DNA from: Xestospongia muta
Taxonomy: Eukaryota > Porifera > Demospongiae > Haplosclerida > Petrosiidae
Reading direction: 5' to 3'
DNA length: 64,000 nucleotides
Assembly (NCBI GenBank): GCA_963693285.1
Contig: OY848924.1
Coordinates: 7,027,842 to 7,091,841, forward strand
A model generated the notes under the pieces. The model did not search any database. It was not told where the DNA came from and was given only the letters and a program-made list of their open reading frames with translations. Within the stretch, counting starts at the first letter, position 1; every line of letters starts with the position of its first letter. The translations under genes and the position numbers were made by a program. Positions 38,456 through 51,690 of this stretch are shown here, piece after piece.

Positions 38456-40742
38456 ATGAAGCTACTTCTGTTTGCAGTGGTGTTCTATTGGGAAGTTACT
38501 GTCAAAGCTCAGGACTGTACAGCTCAAGCTAATGCTGGTAACTGTGACTTCTACACTCAGTGTGTAGAGGCAAGATTTCAATGTGGTACTAATGGATATC
38601 CTCTTGCTTTTGGTAATAGGTACTGTCATCAATTTTGAGATAAGAGAAGCTGTTTTACATCTACAGTAAGTAATTAAGCATTCTTCTTCTAGAAATTATC
38701 TATTTTAATTATCTACATTATATAGGGTCAAACTTGGATTGACAATGTAAGAATTTGTCTCATGAGGGATATCCTGAACAGCAATGTCTACAACTCAAAT
38801 GGAAAATGCAGTGGATTACAGGCAGTGGCATTTGACAGTCATCCATCTTGTTATACTGATAATAGATTCTGTACTGACATTCTTCTGAGTGATACCAACT
38901 TGTACTGTCTGGCTGTTGAAGTCTATCAATGGAGTGATTTCTTCAACAAACAAGTAATTCAACAAGTACACTAAATTAAAATGTATTCAAAGATACTTCC
39001 TATATTATTGCTTCCCTATAGGTTTATGACACAGCAACTACATGTACCAAGCAGGCAGCTGATAGTTTCTTGTCTTTTGTGGATGGTTGGATATCAAATG
39101 CTCTACAACTTGTTACACGTCAACTCCTTCAAACTCTGAAAGAGCTTCTTGGAGGTAAGCATACATGCACTTAAAATAGCATTTTTGTCATTTTAATCAT
39201 TGTCTTTATTACCATAATCTTACGGATATGATGGAAGCCCAATATTGAATTACCACAAAGCCAAACCTGGTCTAACTCAATATGTTATAAAGTCAACTAG
39301 AAGCCAAAAAGTATTCTTTGTAGTTTATTTCTGATAATTGGAGCTATGAGCAAGAGATAGATACTATATTTCAGCTTAACTAATTCAATTAGTTTTAGTT
39401 GAGATAATATCTGCTTATAGCTTGAGGCCATGATTCAATTAGTATAGCAAAGTGTGTGTAAAAGCAATGTGGTTGTAGATGCAACTAGTTGGCCTTATGC
39501 ATATTAAATTACACTAGTTTTGAGAAATGCACAGTATAATTGTTAATTTTTTACAATCATGCATACATCTATCTATTTTATATAGGTTGCAAATCTGGTC
39601 TTGATATTATCTTTGTGTTGGATTCTTCTACAAGTATTGGTAGTTCAAACTTTGCAACAATGAAGAATTTTGTTAATAACATCATTTCCAACTTTGAAGT
39701 TGGAGATGACAAAACACATGTTGGAGTAATAAGATTTTCAGATTCAGCTTCTATTGTGATTCCACTTGGTTCAATTAACAATGCCACAGTCTTGAACACT
39801 TCTATTAGCAATATTTTCTACACTAGAGGTTACACATATACAAATTTAGTTTTAAATATTCTACACACTGCATTCAATAATGCTCGTACAAGTGAAGGAA
39901 TCCCTCGAGTAGCTATACTTCTTACTGATGGTCAATCCACTGAAACAGATTCAACTGCTCTAGGTGCACAGTTAGTTCATGATGCTGGTATTGTAGTGTA
40001 CTCATTTGGTATTGGAAGTAGTGTCAACCTCAATGAACTTAATACTATAGCTTCTAGTTCAAGAAACTTTTTTCTTATTTCAAACTTTTCTCCCACTCAA
40101 TTTGCTGGCAAACTCCTTCCACTACAAACATCAGCTTGTACAAGTAAGTATATTACATTTTATTAATAGAATGAACTTTATATGTCACTATCTCAAATAG
40201 CTCCAGCCATTGCTTCTATAAGTGATCCATTGGAGACAAGTCTTGGGATGAATGAAACTCGTTTGCTCCAGTATCCCTTCCCTGATGAAGGTATTACATT
40301 AAAAATTGATATTACTATAGGACAAGTACAGGTCCAAGGATCATTCACAATACGAAACCCTACTTCATTAACAGCTGATTTCTCCATTCAAAGTACAAGT
40401 ACTGGAATAGATTACTTTATAAGTCCTGACTTATATCAGTCATCTACTGGTGGTATGCAAACAAGTTATCAAACTGGTTTACTGTCCAACACTACAGCTA
40501 ATGTCTACTTGTCTATTGTGGGCCTACTTAGTAACAATACATTCACTCTAAATACAACATATGGAGATACAACTAGTGCAGGTAAAACACATAAATGTAT
40601 ACCAAAATAATTTTTATAATATTTTAATTCTGATCAATTATTGAAACTCTTATTCATTTTTATAGCTTTAGGAATGAAGATGATTTATCACATTCCACTC
40701 TTTGCTGTTTTCTTTGCCTTGCTAGGTACCTTAATGCATTGA
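38456..40742 (+). pseudogene. Stanniocalcin-like/vWA family, copy I (premature stop)
   Basis: All six exons keep normal splice sites: 38456-38665, 38726-38965, 39022-39154, 39586-40143, 40201-40581 and 40666-40742 (533 codons if read through). Codon 61 is TGA (38636-38638) where the other copies have GGA, so translation would stop inside the cysteine-rich domain. Everything downstream is open, so the lesion is recent, allelic or a sequencing error. The MIDAS reads D-S-S-T-S, still D-x-S-x-S. The polybasic site is deleted (T-S-Y-Q-T-G). Intron 3 carries the same insertion of about 390 bp as H. Confidence 0.82.
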
Positions 40743-42110
40743 AACTAGCTCAGTATACTAATGATTGTGCTGCCAATAGTTACCAAATAGTTGTTGAACT
40801 ATATATACTTGTTACTTACCCAGCTTTTGTTATTACAATATTATATTGTGTTATTAAATATAGTAAGTTATTTGATACAGTGTTAGTCATAATTTTTGTT
40901 ACTACATATTTTATTTCAAATGTAAATATCCTTTAATCTTATATCAGCATATCAACAAACTACATAGTGAGTAATTCACATTAACTACATATTTCATGGT
41001 CATCCATTCATGTAAGCCACAAATTAGTTACTAAAATGACATAATTACTTTTTATAGTGATATTATAGTTCTTATAGACTGTTATAACACTAATAGTGTT
41101 AGTCTTTTAAGAAGAATTAAAAATTAAGTCTCAATATGACATTTTAATGCCCAGTGTATGATAGAATTTACCAGTAGATATAGCATAGTATGTACACACA
41201 TATAATACAGAGTGACAAACTAATGTTAGCTTTTCTTCAAAATAAAAGTTTCTACTCTACAAGTATGTACATGATCTCAAAATATGAATATCAACTATCT
41301 GTGTGGTTCATAGGCACAATGATATTGACATATAGTTCAAGGATCAACAAAAGATCTCATTTGACATAGGAGTATTTAGTATTTAAATTAATGAGTATTG
41401 TTTAATTTAGGCATGGATCATCCCTCATAATCTGAATATAATCAGTATTCATGACACGAATACTTACTCGTTAATCTAAATACTGTTCCCAGCACCCACC
41501 CTGATACTAAAACTGAAAGCGTAGTATTAAGTGTGTTTTTCCTTTATTTCTGCTCAATTATGACTCTAACCACCTCTAATATCAGACACTCTGATGTCAA
41601 ATGAATATCTGAATATCCATGACTTGATACTCAGGCATGAAAGTGAATACTCATGGTTGTTTACCAGTATCCAACAGATAGATACATGATGTGTGCTAAG
41701 TGAACTGAGTGTGGGAGTTGTCTAACTTGGTTGATATAATTGACAAGTTCAAACAATTCCTTGTAGCAAAAGACCAGGAATTACAATTGTTATATCAACC
41801 AAACTAAACAACATCTACTGTCAGTTTAGTTAGCACACATCGTGTTATTCAGGACTTATGTAATCCATTTATAACAATATTAAGAAAACTGATGTATATT
41901 ACAATTTATTAGATAGGCTATAGCACTACCTATATAGCTAACGTAAGTTAACTGAATGAGGAACATAACTCCACTCCTTTTCATTGTTACATGAAGGACA
42001 ATAATGGCTTTGATAATTAAGTGTTGTAGAGTACTTGGAATGCTAGGTATTTGACAAGAATAATATTTCCAATTCATATAGAGCATACAAATGGATTCTG
42101 ATTTACCATA
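40743..42110. other. Spacer with a half foldback element
   Basis: The 3' flank of copy I runs to about 41390. After that, 41395-41600 matches the right half of the foldback element at 46995-47224 (TCATCCCTCATAATCTGAAT, CACCCTGATACTAAAACTG). The rest is the repeated 5' spacer. No PUS3 remnant is seen in this interval. Confidence 0.65.
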
Positions 42111-42936
42111 TTTATTAGAGCTGCTCTAGATAGAATAGTATGCTCCCTGGGTTGCTAATCTATTGATTAGAAATAGACATTAGATACCTTCAAATTCAAA
42201 CAATCTTAATTAATTTACCTCCTTCAAATAATATGTCAATTCCAGTTTGTATCAGCTAGTTTTCTGTACATACAAGGCTACTGTATACATCTATATATGG
42301 TTAAATTAATACCTTCTGAACACTATACACAAAATACAACCAATAAGGATTAATATATGCTAAAACTACTTCAATGTACACATGTAAAGAAATGGTGGCT
42401 ATCTGGGAGGCTACTTTCCAGCTCTGTAAGAATCACTATGTTTATTGTTACAGTGATCCAAACATGAATATCTTGTGTAAGATCATAACAGTCTTAAAAC
42501 CTTTCTAATTTTATAGTAATCATTTTTTAAATGAAATAATAATAAAACCTAAAAGGAAGGACAGAAAGAAGATAAAGAACTCTGAACCATCCCAGTGCTA
42601 TTGCCTCCTTGCAAGGTTTTTACAACTTCAAAATTTGATTAGATAAGACAAATTAATATGTAACATTTTGATTTCACTTGGCTCATTAACAAGGTTACAA
42701 ACACTTCTTTCACCATATTGGTGGAGGAGTAGTTTCTATTCACTTAATTAAGTCATACTATAAGGTATGTTATGTTATGGGGGTCATATTCATAGCGTGT
42801 ATATAAAACTATGCTATTATGTGGGATGAGTCTAAATTTAATAATAAAGTTAGGCAATAACATATAGCCAGTCCAGAACAGCCATTCAAAGCTATTAGTA
42901 TATATAGAGTACCATTACAAGAAACTCTTTTTCAAC
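42111..42936 (+). promoter_or_regulatory. Upstream region and TATA box of copy J
   Basis: Repeated 5' spacer with TATATATAG at 42899-42907, about 30-38 bp before the ATG, then the conserved leader AAACTCTTTTTCAACATG. Its last part is nearly identical to that of copy L. Confidence 0.7.
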
Positions 42937-44881
42937 ATGAAGCTACTTCTGTTTGCAGTGGTGTTCTATTGGGCTGTTACTGTCAAAGCTCAGGACTGTA
43001 CAGCTCTAGCTAATGCTGGTAACTGTGACTTCTATACTCAGTGTGTAGAGGCAAGATTTCAATGTGGTACTAATGGATATCCTCTTGTCTATGGTAACAG
43101 ATACTGTCGTCAATTTGGAGATAAGAGAAGCTGTTTTACATCTGCAGTAAGTAATTAAGCATTCTTCTTCTAGAAATTACCTATTTTAATTATCTACATT
43201 GTATAGGGTCAAACTTGGATTGATAATGTAAGAATTTGTCTTATGAGGGCTATTCTGAACAGTAATGTCTACAACTCAAATGGAACGTGCAGTGAATTAC
43301 AGGCAGTGGCATTTGACAGTCATCCATCTTGCTATACTGATAATGGATTCTGTACTGACATTCTTCTGAGTGCTACCAACTTATACTGTCTGGCTGTTGA
43401 AGTCTATCAATGGAGTGATTTCTTCAACAAACAAGCAATTCAACAAGTACACTAAATTAAAATGTATTCAAAGATATTTCCTATATTATTGCTTCCCTAT
43501 AGGTTTATGACACAGCAACTACATGTACCAAGCAGGCAGCTGATAGTTTCTTGTCTTTTGTGGATGGTTGGATATCAAATGCTCTACAACTTGTCACACG
43601 TGAATTCCTTCAAACTTTGAAAGAGCTTCTTGGAGGTTAGCATGTATGCACAGTACAAATGTTAATTTTTACAATCATGTACACATCTATTTTATATAGG
43701 TTGCAAATCTGGTCTTGATATTATCTTTGTGTTGGATGCTTCTGGAAGTATTCGTAGCTCAAACTTTGTAACAATGAAGAATTTTGTTAAAAGTGTCATT
43801 TCCAACTTTGAAATTGGGGCTGACAAAACATGTGTTGGAGTTATAAGATTTGCAAGTTCAGCTTCTATTGTGATTCCACTTGGTTCAATTAACAATGCTT
43901 CACAGCTAAATACTTCTATTACTAATATTAGTTATACCGGTGGAGGAACAGCTACACATTTAGCTTTAAATCTCTTAATAACTGCCTTTAATAATTCTCG
44001 TACAAGTCAAGGAGTCCCTCGAGTAGCTATAGTTTTTACTGATGGTAGATCCAAATCGTCAAGTTTAACTGCTCAAGCTGCACAGTTAGTTCATGATACT
44101 GGTATAGTAGTATACTCATTTGGTATTGGAAGTGGTATTGACACTACTGAACTCAATACTACAGCTTCTAGTTCAAGAAATGTTTTTCTCATTTCAAACT
44201 TTTCTCCCACTCAATTTGCTGCCAAACTGCTCCCACTACAAACATCAGCTTGTACAAGTAAGTATATTACATTTTATTAATAGAATGAACTTTGTATGTT
44301 CTCTATCTCAAATAGCTCCAGCCATTGCTTCTATAAGTGATCCATTGGAAACAAGTCTTGGGATGGATGAAGCTCGTTTGCTCCGGTATCCCTTCCCTGA
44401 TGAAGGCATTACATTAAAAATTGATAATACTATAGGACAAGTACAGGTGCAAGGATCATTCACAATACGAAACCCTACTTCGTTAACAGCTGATTTCTCC
44501 ATTCAAAGTACAAGTACTGGAATAGATTACTTTATAAGTCCTGACTTATATCACTCATCTACTGGTGGTATGCAAACAAGTCACCGACGTCATCAAACTG
44601 GTTCACTGTCCAACACTACAGCTAATGTCTACTTGTCTATTGTGGGCCTACTTAATAACAATACGTTCACTCTAAATACAACATATGGAGATACAACATA
44701 TGGAGATACAACTAGTGCAGGTAATACACATAAATGTATAACATAGTAGTTTTCCTAATGTCTTTATTCTGATCAATTATTGAAACTCTTACTCAATTTT
44801 ATAGCTTTAGGAATGAAGACAATTTATCACATTCCACTCATTGCTGTTTTCTTTGCCTTGCTAGCTACCTTAATGCAATGA
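42937..44881 (+). CDS. Stanniocalcin-like/vWA GPI-anchored protein, copy J
   Basis: Exons 42937-43146, 43207-43446, 43503-43635, 43700-44257, 44316-44720 and 44805-44881 give 540 aa. Exons 1-2 are nearly identical to copy L. The vWA domain starts like H (with S-I-R-S-S-N-F for S-I-G-S-S-N-F) but its middle (A-S-Q-L-N-T-S, G-G-T-A-T-H-L-A-L-N-L-L-I-T-A-F) is B/G-like. Metal-site residues are intact. The polybasic site is weakened to S-H-R-R-H-Q. The stalk has two units (Y-G-D-T-T twice). The tail ends A-L-L-A-T-L-M-Q. AATAAA lies at 45062-45067. Confidence 0.89.
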
Positions 44882-45555
44882 AACTAGCTCAGTATACTAA
44901 TGATTGTGCTGCCAATAGTTACTAAATAGTTGTTGAACTTTATATACTTGTTACTTACCTAGCTTTTGTTATTACAATACTATATTGTGTTTATTAAATA
45001 TAGTAAGTTTTTGATACAGTGTTAGTTATAGTAGTTTTTGTTACTACATATTTACTTCAAAAATAAATATTCTTTAACTTTGTATCAACATACCAACAAA
45101 CTACTCAGCCAGTAATAACTCTACATTACATAGTAATTCATCCATGTAAGCTATAAATTAGTTATTAAAATGACATATTACTTTCTACAGTGATATCACA
45201 GTTCTTATAAACTATTAACGTGAATTACTTACTATAGACTTCATGGAATCTAGAGTTCATGTGAATTACTATAGAATTTCTTGCATTGTAAAAGTACAAC
45301 ATACAAACAAATTACTCCATGAATAATTCACAATAATTCTATATTCCATAGTTATCCATTCATTTAAGCTACAAATTAATTGTTAAAATGACATATTAAT
45401 TTTTATAGTGATATCCTAGTTCTTATAGGGTCAACAAAAAAATTCCTATTTTAAAATAAATACTATTGCAACTATTTAAGTTCTATGTTAGTAAAGAACT
45501 TAAATATATTATTAAATGGTATTATAAAAATATTTAAAGATATTGTTTGTACCTT
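44882..45555. other. 3' flank of copy J
   Basis: 3' UTR and repeated spacer closely matching 36192-36860. No gene is seen. Confidence 0.65.
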
Positions 45556-46690
45556 CTAAACATAATGTCCAACTTGTCTAAAGTCCTCAATCTTTCTCTT
45601 TTTTGATTGATGATGTTCATAACGTATTTCAAAAGGATCTAACACATAACAGAACATTAGATGTTACTCATTCATCCATCCAACCATCCATACATTCATC
45701 CATCTGTGCATTAATCCATTCCTCCATCTATCAATCCATTCATTAATCATCCATCAAACTTACCACTGGATGGGCGGGTCAAAAGACATTTATAAGAGCC
45801 ACCTAATTTATGATCACTTTTAATGAGAGGAGACACTTGATCTGAAGGTAAAGAGGTGTGGTCATCAGAACGAGATAAAGGAAGTTCTAAACTGTCTAAC
45901 ATACAATGAATCATAGTAGCACTAAAAGAGGAAGTAAACAATTAACTTATTATCTAGAAAATAACAAATTACTTTATCATTTGTCTTGTCCATAACTGTT
46001 GAAAATGTTTAAGTACATTTCTATAAGAATCTAGAAATAATACAATGATTAGTGACATACTAATGATCCATTATATTTCAATTTAATTTAAGTATATATA
46101 CACTTATATTGCCATAGCAACAGTAATAACTGAGTATCAAGTATGCAATAATATTATTCTTACATTCATCAACTTCCCATTTAATGTCTTCATATCCACA
46201 GTCATATAAAATTAAAGGATAATCTATAAAATTATTAACAGTAATAAGTTATTAAATGTTAGATTATTAATAAGTTATTAAAACAGGTGTTCAATTATAA
46301 TTACCTGATGCCATACAATATTGAGGTTTTTGAGGACATTTTTCTACATTTAACATATGATCAATAACCTAATGATACAATGACACTATCTTAATGTGAC
46401 TTAGAGACCTCAATGGGAATTACCTCGGGTTGTTCGAGACCACTCCCTATGAGAAATAGGATACTGGCCATACATCGTACTTGATGCCATAAGAATGCCT
46501 GTCCAGTAATAGTTACCTCATTAAGTTCAGAGGGTGAAGGAGGACTAAAGAAAAGAGAGAGTACATCAATGCCACATGTAGTGAGGTAAGAAATAACAAG
46601 TACATTAATTTGGATCTATTTTTCATCCATTTTTCTTTTCATCATCCAAGGGGTTCACAATAAAATCGAACATTCTCCTTTTAAAATTTA
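45556..46690 (-). pseudogene. PUS3: PUS3-type remnant P3
   Basis: - strand exons: partial 46690-46630 (ending F-D-F-I-V-N-P-L-D-D), 46544-46424 (L-N-E-L onward), 46368-46305, 46223-46164, 46030-45973, 45921-45764 and the last exon from 45639. A small deletion before the usual stop shifts the end to a stop at 45556-45558. All exons upstream of the partial one are missing or only faint (a trace near 46760-46780). With no catalytic G-R-T-D region, it cannot be an active synthase. Confidence 0.85.
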
Positions 46691-46994
46691 TTAACAATAC
46701 AAATGGCTTAATTCAACAAATATGATAGTTTGCAGAATCTTTTGAAATCATGTACTCACACAACTTCTTAACAGAAAAATATATAATATATTGTGGTTTT
46801 ATACTTCTAAACTCTTTGTACACAAATTTAAATTTAAAACTTAAATTTAAAACAAATGAATAAATTGAAAAGACTTATCCCTAAATACTATGACTAAAAC
46901 AACTGTCATCACAAAACAATTACAATATTTATCAGAATATTTGAGATGGAATTCATGGATGATCATAAGTATTCATGTTATGAATAATTTGTGT
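46691..46994. other. Decayed PUS3 DNA and spacer
   Basis: A faint trace of the A-A-K-K-F-V exon and of the Y-K-Y-F-F-P exon region (CTCTTTGTACACAA near 46812), followed by the left side of the foldback element. The same stretch is repeated at 63410-63640. Confidence 0.5.
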
Positions 46995-47224
46995 CATAAT
47001 TGAGCAGAAATAATGTTTAGGTTTTAGTATCAGGGTGGGTTCTAGGAACAGTATTTAGATTAACAAATAAGTATTTGTGTCATGAATACTGATTGTATTC
47101 AGATTATGAGGGATGATCCATGCCTAAATTAAACAATACTCATTAATCTAAGTACTGTTCCTAGAACCCACCCTAATACTAAAACCTAAAGTGTGGTATT
47201 AAGTATGCATTCTACTCAATTATG
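46995..47224. mobile_element. Foldback (inverted-repeat) element
   Basis: Arms 46995-47064 and 47142-47224 are inverted repeats (CATAATTGAGCAGAA... against ...TTCTACTCAATTATG, sharing GGGTGGGTTCTAGGAACAGT). The loop is about 77 bp. Right halves recur at about 41395-41600, 48380-48560 and 63660-63830. No open frame is seen. It may be a MITE or a foldback spread by the segmental duplication. Confidence 0.75.
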
Positions 47225-48290
47225 GCATTAATTATCTCGAATATCAGAAACTCCTAAATCAAATGAACATCTGAATATCCGTGACTTGATACTCAGGCAT
47301 GAGAGTGAATACTCATGGTTGTTTACCAGTATCCAACAGATAGATATTATATGTGCTAAGTAAACTGACTGTAGGAGTTGTCTAACTTGGTTGATAATAA
47401 TTGACAACTATAAGATTTCCTTGTACCAAAAGACCAGGAATTACAATCGTTATATCAACCAAACTAGACAACTTCTGTCAGTTTACTTAGCATACATTGT
47501 GTTATCTAAGACTTATATAATCCATTTATAACAATATTAAGAAAACTGATGAATATTACAATTTATTAAGTAGGCTATAGCACTACCTATACTAGCTAAT
47601 GTAAGTTAACTGAATGAGGAACATAACTCCACTCCTTTTCATTGTTACATGTAGGACAATAATGGCTTTGACAATTAAGTGTTGCAGAGTACTTGGAATT
47701 CTAGCTATTTGACATGAATAATATTTCCAATTCATATAGAGCATACAAACGAATTCTGATCTCACCTTATTTATTAGAGCTGCTCTAGATAGAATAGTAT
47801 GCTTCCTGGGTTGCTAATGTATAGATTATAAATAGACGCTAAATACCTTCAAATTCAAACAATCTTAATTAATTTACCTCTTTCAAATAATATGTCAATT
47901 CCAGTTTGTATCAGCTAGTTTTCTGGAAATACAAGGCTACTGTATACATTAATGGTTAGATTATATACATTCTGAACATCATACACAAAATACAACCAAT
48001 AAAGATTAATATATGCTAAAAACTACTTCAATGTACACATGTAAAAAAAGCTACAAACACTTCTGTCACCATATTGGTGGAAGAGTGGTTTCTATTTACT
48101 TAATTAAGTCATCCCATATAAGGTATGTATATGTTATGTGTGTCATATTCATAGCATGTATATAAAAACTATGCCATGAGGTGAGTCTAAATTTAATAAT
48201 AAAGTTAGGCATTAACATATAGCCAGTCCAGAACAGGCATTCAAAGCTATTAGAATACATAGAGTACTACTACAAGGAACCCTTTTTCAA
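47225..48290 (+). repeat. First copy of K's 5' spacer, ending in an orphan promoter
   Basis: Matches 48560-49736. The end (48180-48290) carries the promoter block and leader up to CCCTTTTTCAA, but no ATG exon follows; the sequence switches to DNA from a PUS3 intron (ATCATTATATTTCAATTTAA). The TATA box is degraded (ATACATAG near 48254). Confidence 0.75.
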
Positions 48291-49736
48291 ATCATTATAT
48301 TTCAATTTAATTTAAGCACGCATACACCTATCTTGCCATAGCAACAGTAATAACTGAGTATCAAGTATGCAATAATATTATACTTACATTCATGGATGAT
48401 CATAAGTATTCACGTTATGAATACTGATTGTATTCAGATTATGAGGGATGATCCATGCCTAAATTAAACAATACTCATTAATCTAAGTACTGTTCGTAGA
48501 GCCCACCCTAATATTAAAACCTAGAGCGTGGTATTAAGTATGCATTCTACTCAATTATGGCACTAATTACCTCTAATATCAGAAACTCCTAAATCAAATG
48601 AACATCTGAATATCCGTGACTTGATACTCAGGTATGAGAGTGGATACTCATGGTTGTTTACCAGTATCCAACAGATAGATATTATATGTGCTAAGTAAAC
48701 TGACTGTAGGAGTTGTCTAACTTGGTTGATAATAATTGACAACTATAAGATTTCCTTATACCAAAAGACCAGGAATTACATTTGTTATATCAACCAAACT
48801 AGACAACTTCTACTGTCAGTTTACTTAGCATACATTGTTTTATCTAAGACTTATATAATCCATTTATAACAATATTAAGAAAACTGATGAATATTACAAT
48901 TTATTAAGTAGGCTATAGCACTACCTATACTAGCTAATGTAAGTTAACTGAATGAGGAACATAACTCCACTCCTTTTCATTGTTGCATGTAGGACAATAA
49001 TGGCTTTGATAATTAAGTGTTGCAGAGTACTTAGAATACTAGCTATTTGACATGAATAATATTTCCAATTCATATAGAGCATATAAATGGATTCTGATCT
49101 CACCTTATTTATTAGAGCTGCTCTAGATAGAATAGTATGCTTCCTGGGTTGCTAATATATGGATTATAAATAGATGCTAAATACCTTCAAATTCAAACAA
49201 TCTTAATTAATTTACCTCTTTCAAATAATATGTCAATTCCAGTTTGTATCAGCTAGTTTTCTGGAAATACAAGGCTACTGTATACATTAATGGTTAGATT
49301 ATATACCTTCTGAACACCATACACAAAATACAACCAATAAAGATTAATATATGCTAAAACATCTTCAATGTACACATGTAAAAAAGCTACAAATACTTCT
49401 GTCACCATAATTTCAAATATTTTCAAAATTTGCTTCGATAAGACACATCAATATGTAAAATTTTGATTTTACTTGGTTCATTAACAAGGTTACAAACACT
49501 TCTATCACCATATTGGTGGAAGAGTGGTTTCTATTCACTTTATTAGGTCATCCCATATAAGGTATGTATATGTTATGCTTGTCATATTCATAGCATGTAT
49601 ATAAAAACTATACTATGCCATGAGGTGAGTCTAAATTTAATAATAACGTTAGGCATTAACATATAGCCAGTCCAGAACAGCCATTCAAAGCTATTAGAAT
49701 ATATAGAGTACTATTACAAGGAACTCCTTTTTCAAC
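48291..49736 (+). repeat. Second copy of K's 5' spacer, with TATA box
   Basis: Starts with about 100 bp of PUS3-intron DNA (compare 46070-46170), jumps into the foldback right half (ATTCATGGATGATCATAAGT), then follows the repeated spacer. ATATATAG at 49699-49706 lies about 35 bp before the ATG of copy K. Confidence 0.75.
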
Positions 49737-51690
49737 ATGAAGCTACTCCTGTTTGTAGTGGTGTTCCATTGGGCTGTTACTGTCAAAGCTCAGGACTGTA
49801 CAGCTCTAGCTAATGCTGGTAACTGTGACTTCTACACTCAGTGTGTAGAGGCAAGATTTCAATGTGGTACTAATGGATATCCTCTTGCCTATGGTAATAG
49901 GTACTGTCGTCAATTTGGAGATAAGAGAAGCTGTTTTACATCTGCAGTAAGTTATTAAGCATTCTTCTTCCAGAAATTAACTATTTTAATTATCTACATT
50001 ATATAGGGTCAAACTTGGATTGACAATGTAAGAATTTGTCTTATGAGGGATATCCTGAACAGCAATGTCTACAACTCAAATGGAACGTGCAGTGAATTAC
50101 AGACAGTGGCATTTGACAGTCATCCATCTTGTTATACTGATAATGGATTCTGTACTGACATTCTTCTAAATGTTACCAACTTGTACTGTCTGGGTTTTGA
50201 AGTCTATCGATGGAGTGATTTCTTCAACAAACAAGCAATTCAACAAGTACACTAAATTAAAATGTATTTAAAGATATTTTTATATTATTGCTTCCCTATA
50301 GGTTTATGAGACAGCAACTACATGTACCAAGCAGACAGCTGATAGTTTCTTGTCTTTTGTGGATGGTTGGATATCAAATGCTCTACAACTTGTTACTCGT
50401 GAACTCCTTCAAACATTGAAAGAGATTCTCGGAGGTACAATTATGTATGTACTTGCTTGATATTAGTGTAAATATATAGGTTGTACATCTGGCCTTGATA
50501 TTATTTTCATATTGGATGCTTCTGGAAGTGTTGAGTTTACCAACTTTGTAACAATGAAGAACTTTGTTAATAACATCATTTCCAACTTTGAAATTGGGGC
50601 TGACAAAACACGTGTTGGAGTTATAAGATTTTCAGATTCAGCTTCTATTGTGATTCCACTTGGTTCGATTAACAATGCCACAGTCTTGAACACTTCTGTT
50701 AGCAATATTTCCTACACTAGAGGTTACACATATACAAATTTAGCTTTAAATCTTCTACATACAGCATTCAATAATTCTCGTACAAGTCAAGGAATCCCTC
50801 GAGTAGCTATAGTTCTTACCGATGGTCAATCCACGTCACCACGTTCAACTGCTCGAGCTGCACAGTTAGTTCATGATGCTGGTATAGTGGTGTACTCATT
50901 TGGTATTGGAAGTGGTATTGACACTACTGAACTCAATACTATAGCTTCTAGTTCAAGAAATGTTTTTTTCATTTCAAACTTTTCTCCTGCTCAATTTGCT
51001 GCCAAACTGCTCCCACTACAAACATCAGCTTGTACAAGTGAGTATATTACATTTTATTAATAGACTGAACTTTGTATGTTCTCTATCTCAAATAGCTCCA
51101 GCCATTGCTTCTATAAGTGATCCATTGGAGACAAGTCTTGGGATGAATGAATCTCGTTTGCTCCAGTATCCCTTCCCTGATGAAGGCATTACATTAAAAA
51201 TTGATATTACTATAGGACAAGTACAGGTCCAAGGATCATTCACAATACGAAACCCTACTTCATTAACAGCTGATTTCTCCATTCAAAGTACAAGTACTGG
51301 AATAGATTACTTTATAAGTCCTGACTTATATCAGTCATCTACCGGTGGTATGCAAACAAGTCGTCGACGTCGTCAAACTGGTTCAAAGTCCAACACTACA
51401 GCTAATGTCTACTTGTCTATTGTGGGCCTACTTAATAACAACACATTCTCCCTAAATACAACATTTGGAGATACAACATATGGAGATACAACACATGGAT
51501 ATACAACACATGGAGATACAACTAGTGCAGGTAAAACACATAAATGTATATCATAGTAGTTTTCCTAATGTCTTTATTCTGATCAATTATTGAAACTCTT
51601 ATTCATTTCATAGCTTTAGGAATGAAGATGATTTATCACATTCCACTCTTTGCTGTTCTCTTTGTCTTGCTAGCTACATTATTGCAATAA
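49737..51690 (+). CDS. Stanniocalcin-like/vWA GPI-anchored protein, copy K
   Basis: Exons 49737-49946, 50007-50246, 50302-50434, 50480-51037, 51096-51530 and 51614-51690 give 550 aa. The vWA domain opens G-C-T-S-G-L-D-I-I-F-I-L-D-A-S-G-S-V-E-F-T-N-F, a variant shared with copy M, and has the G-Y-T-Y-T-N loop; metal-site residues are intact. Exon 5 has S-R-R-R-R-Q and the longest repeat stalk of the family: four related 12-bp units (F-G-D-T-T, Y-G-D-T-T, H-G-Y-T-T, H-G-D-T-T) before S-A-G. The tail is L-G-M-K-M-I-Y-H-I-P-L-F-A-V-L-F-V-L-L. AATAAA lies at 51860-51865. Confidence 0.9.

Noticed and set aside
43692..43895. - strand frames opposite exon 4 (L-I-E-P-S-G-I-T-I-E-A), seen in many copies
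   Set aside because: Shadows of the vWA coding sequence.
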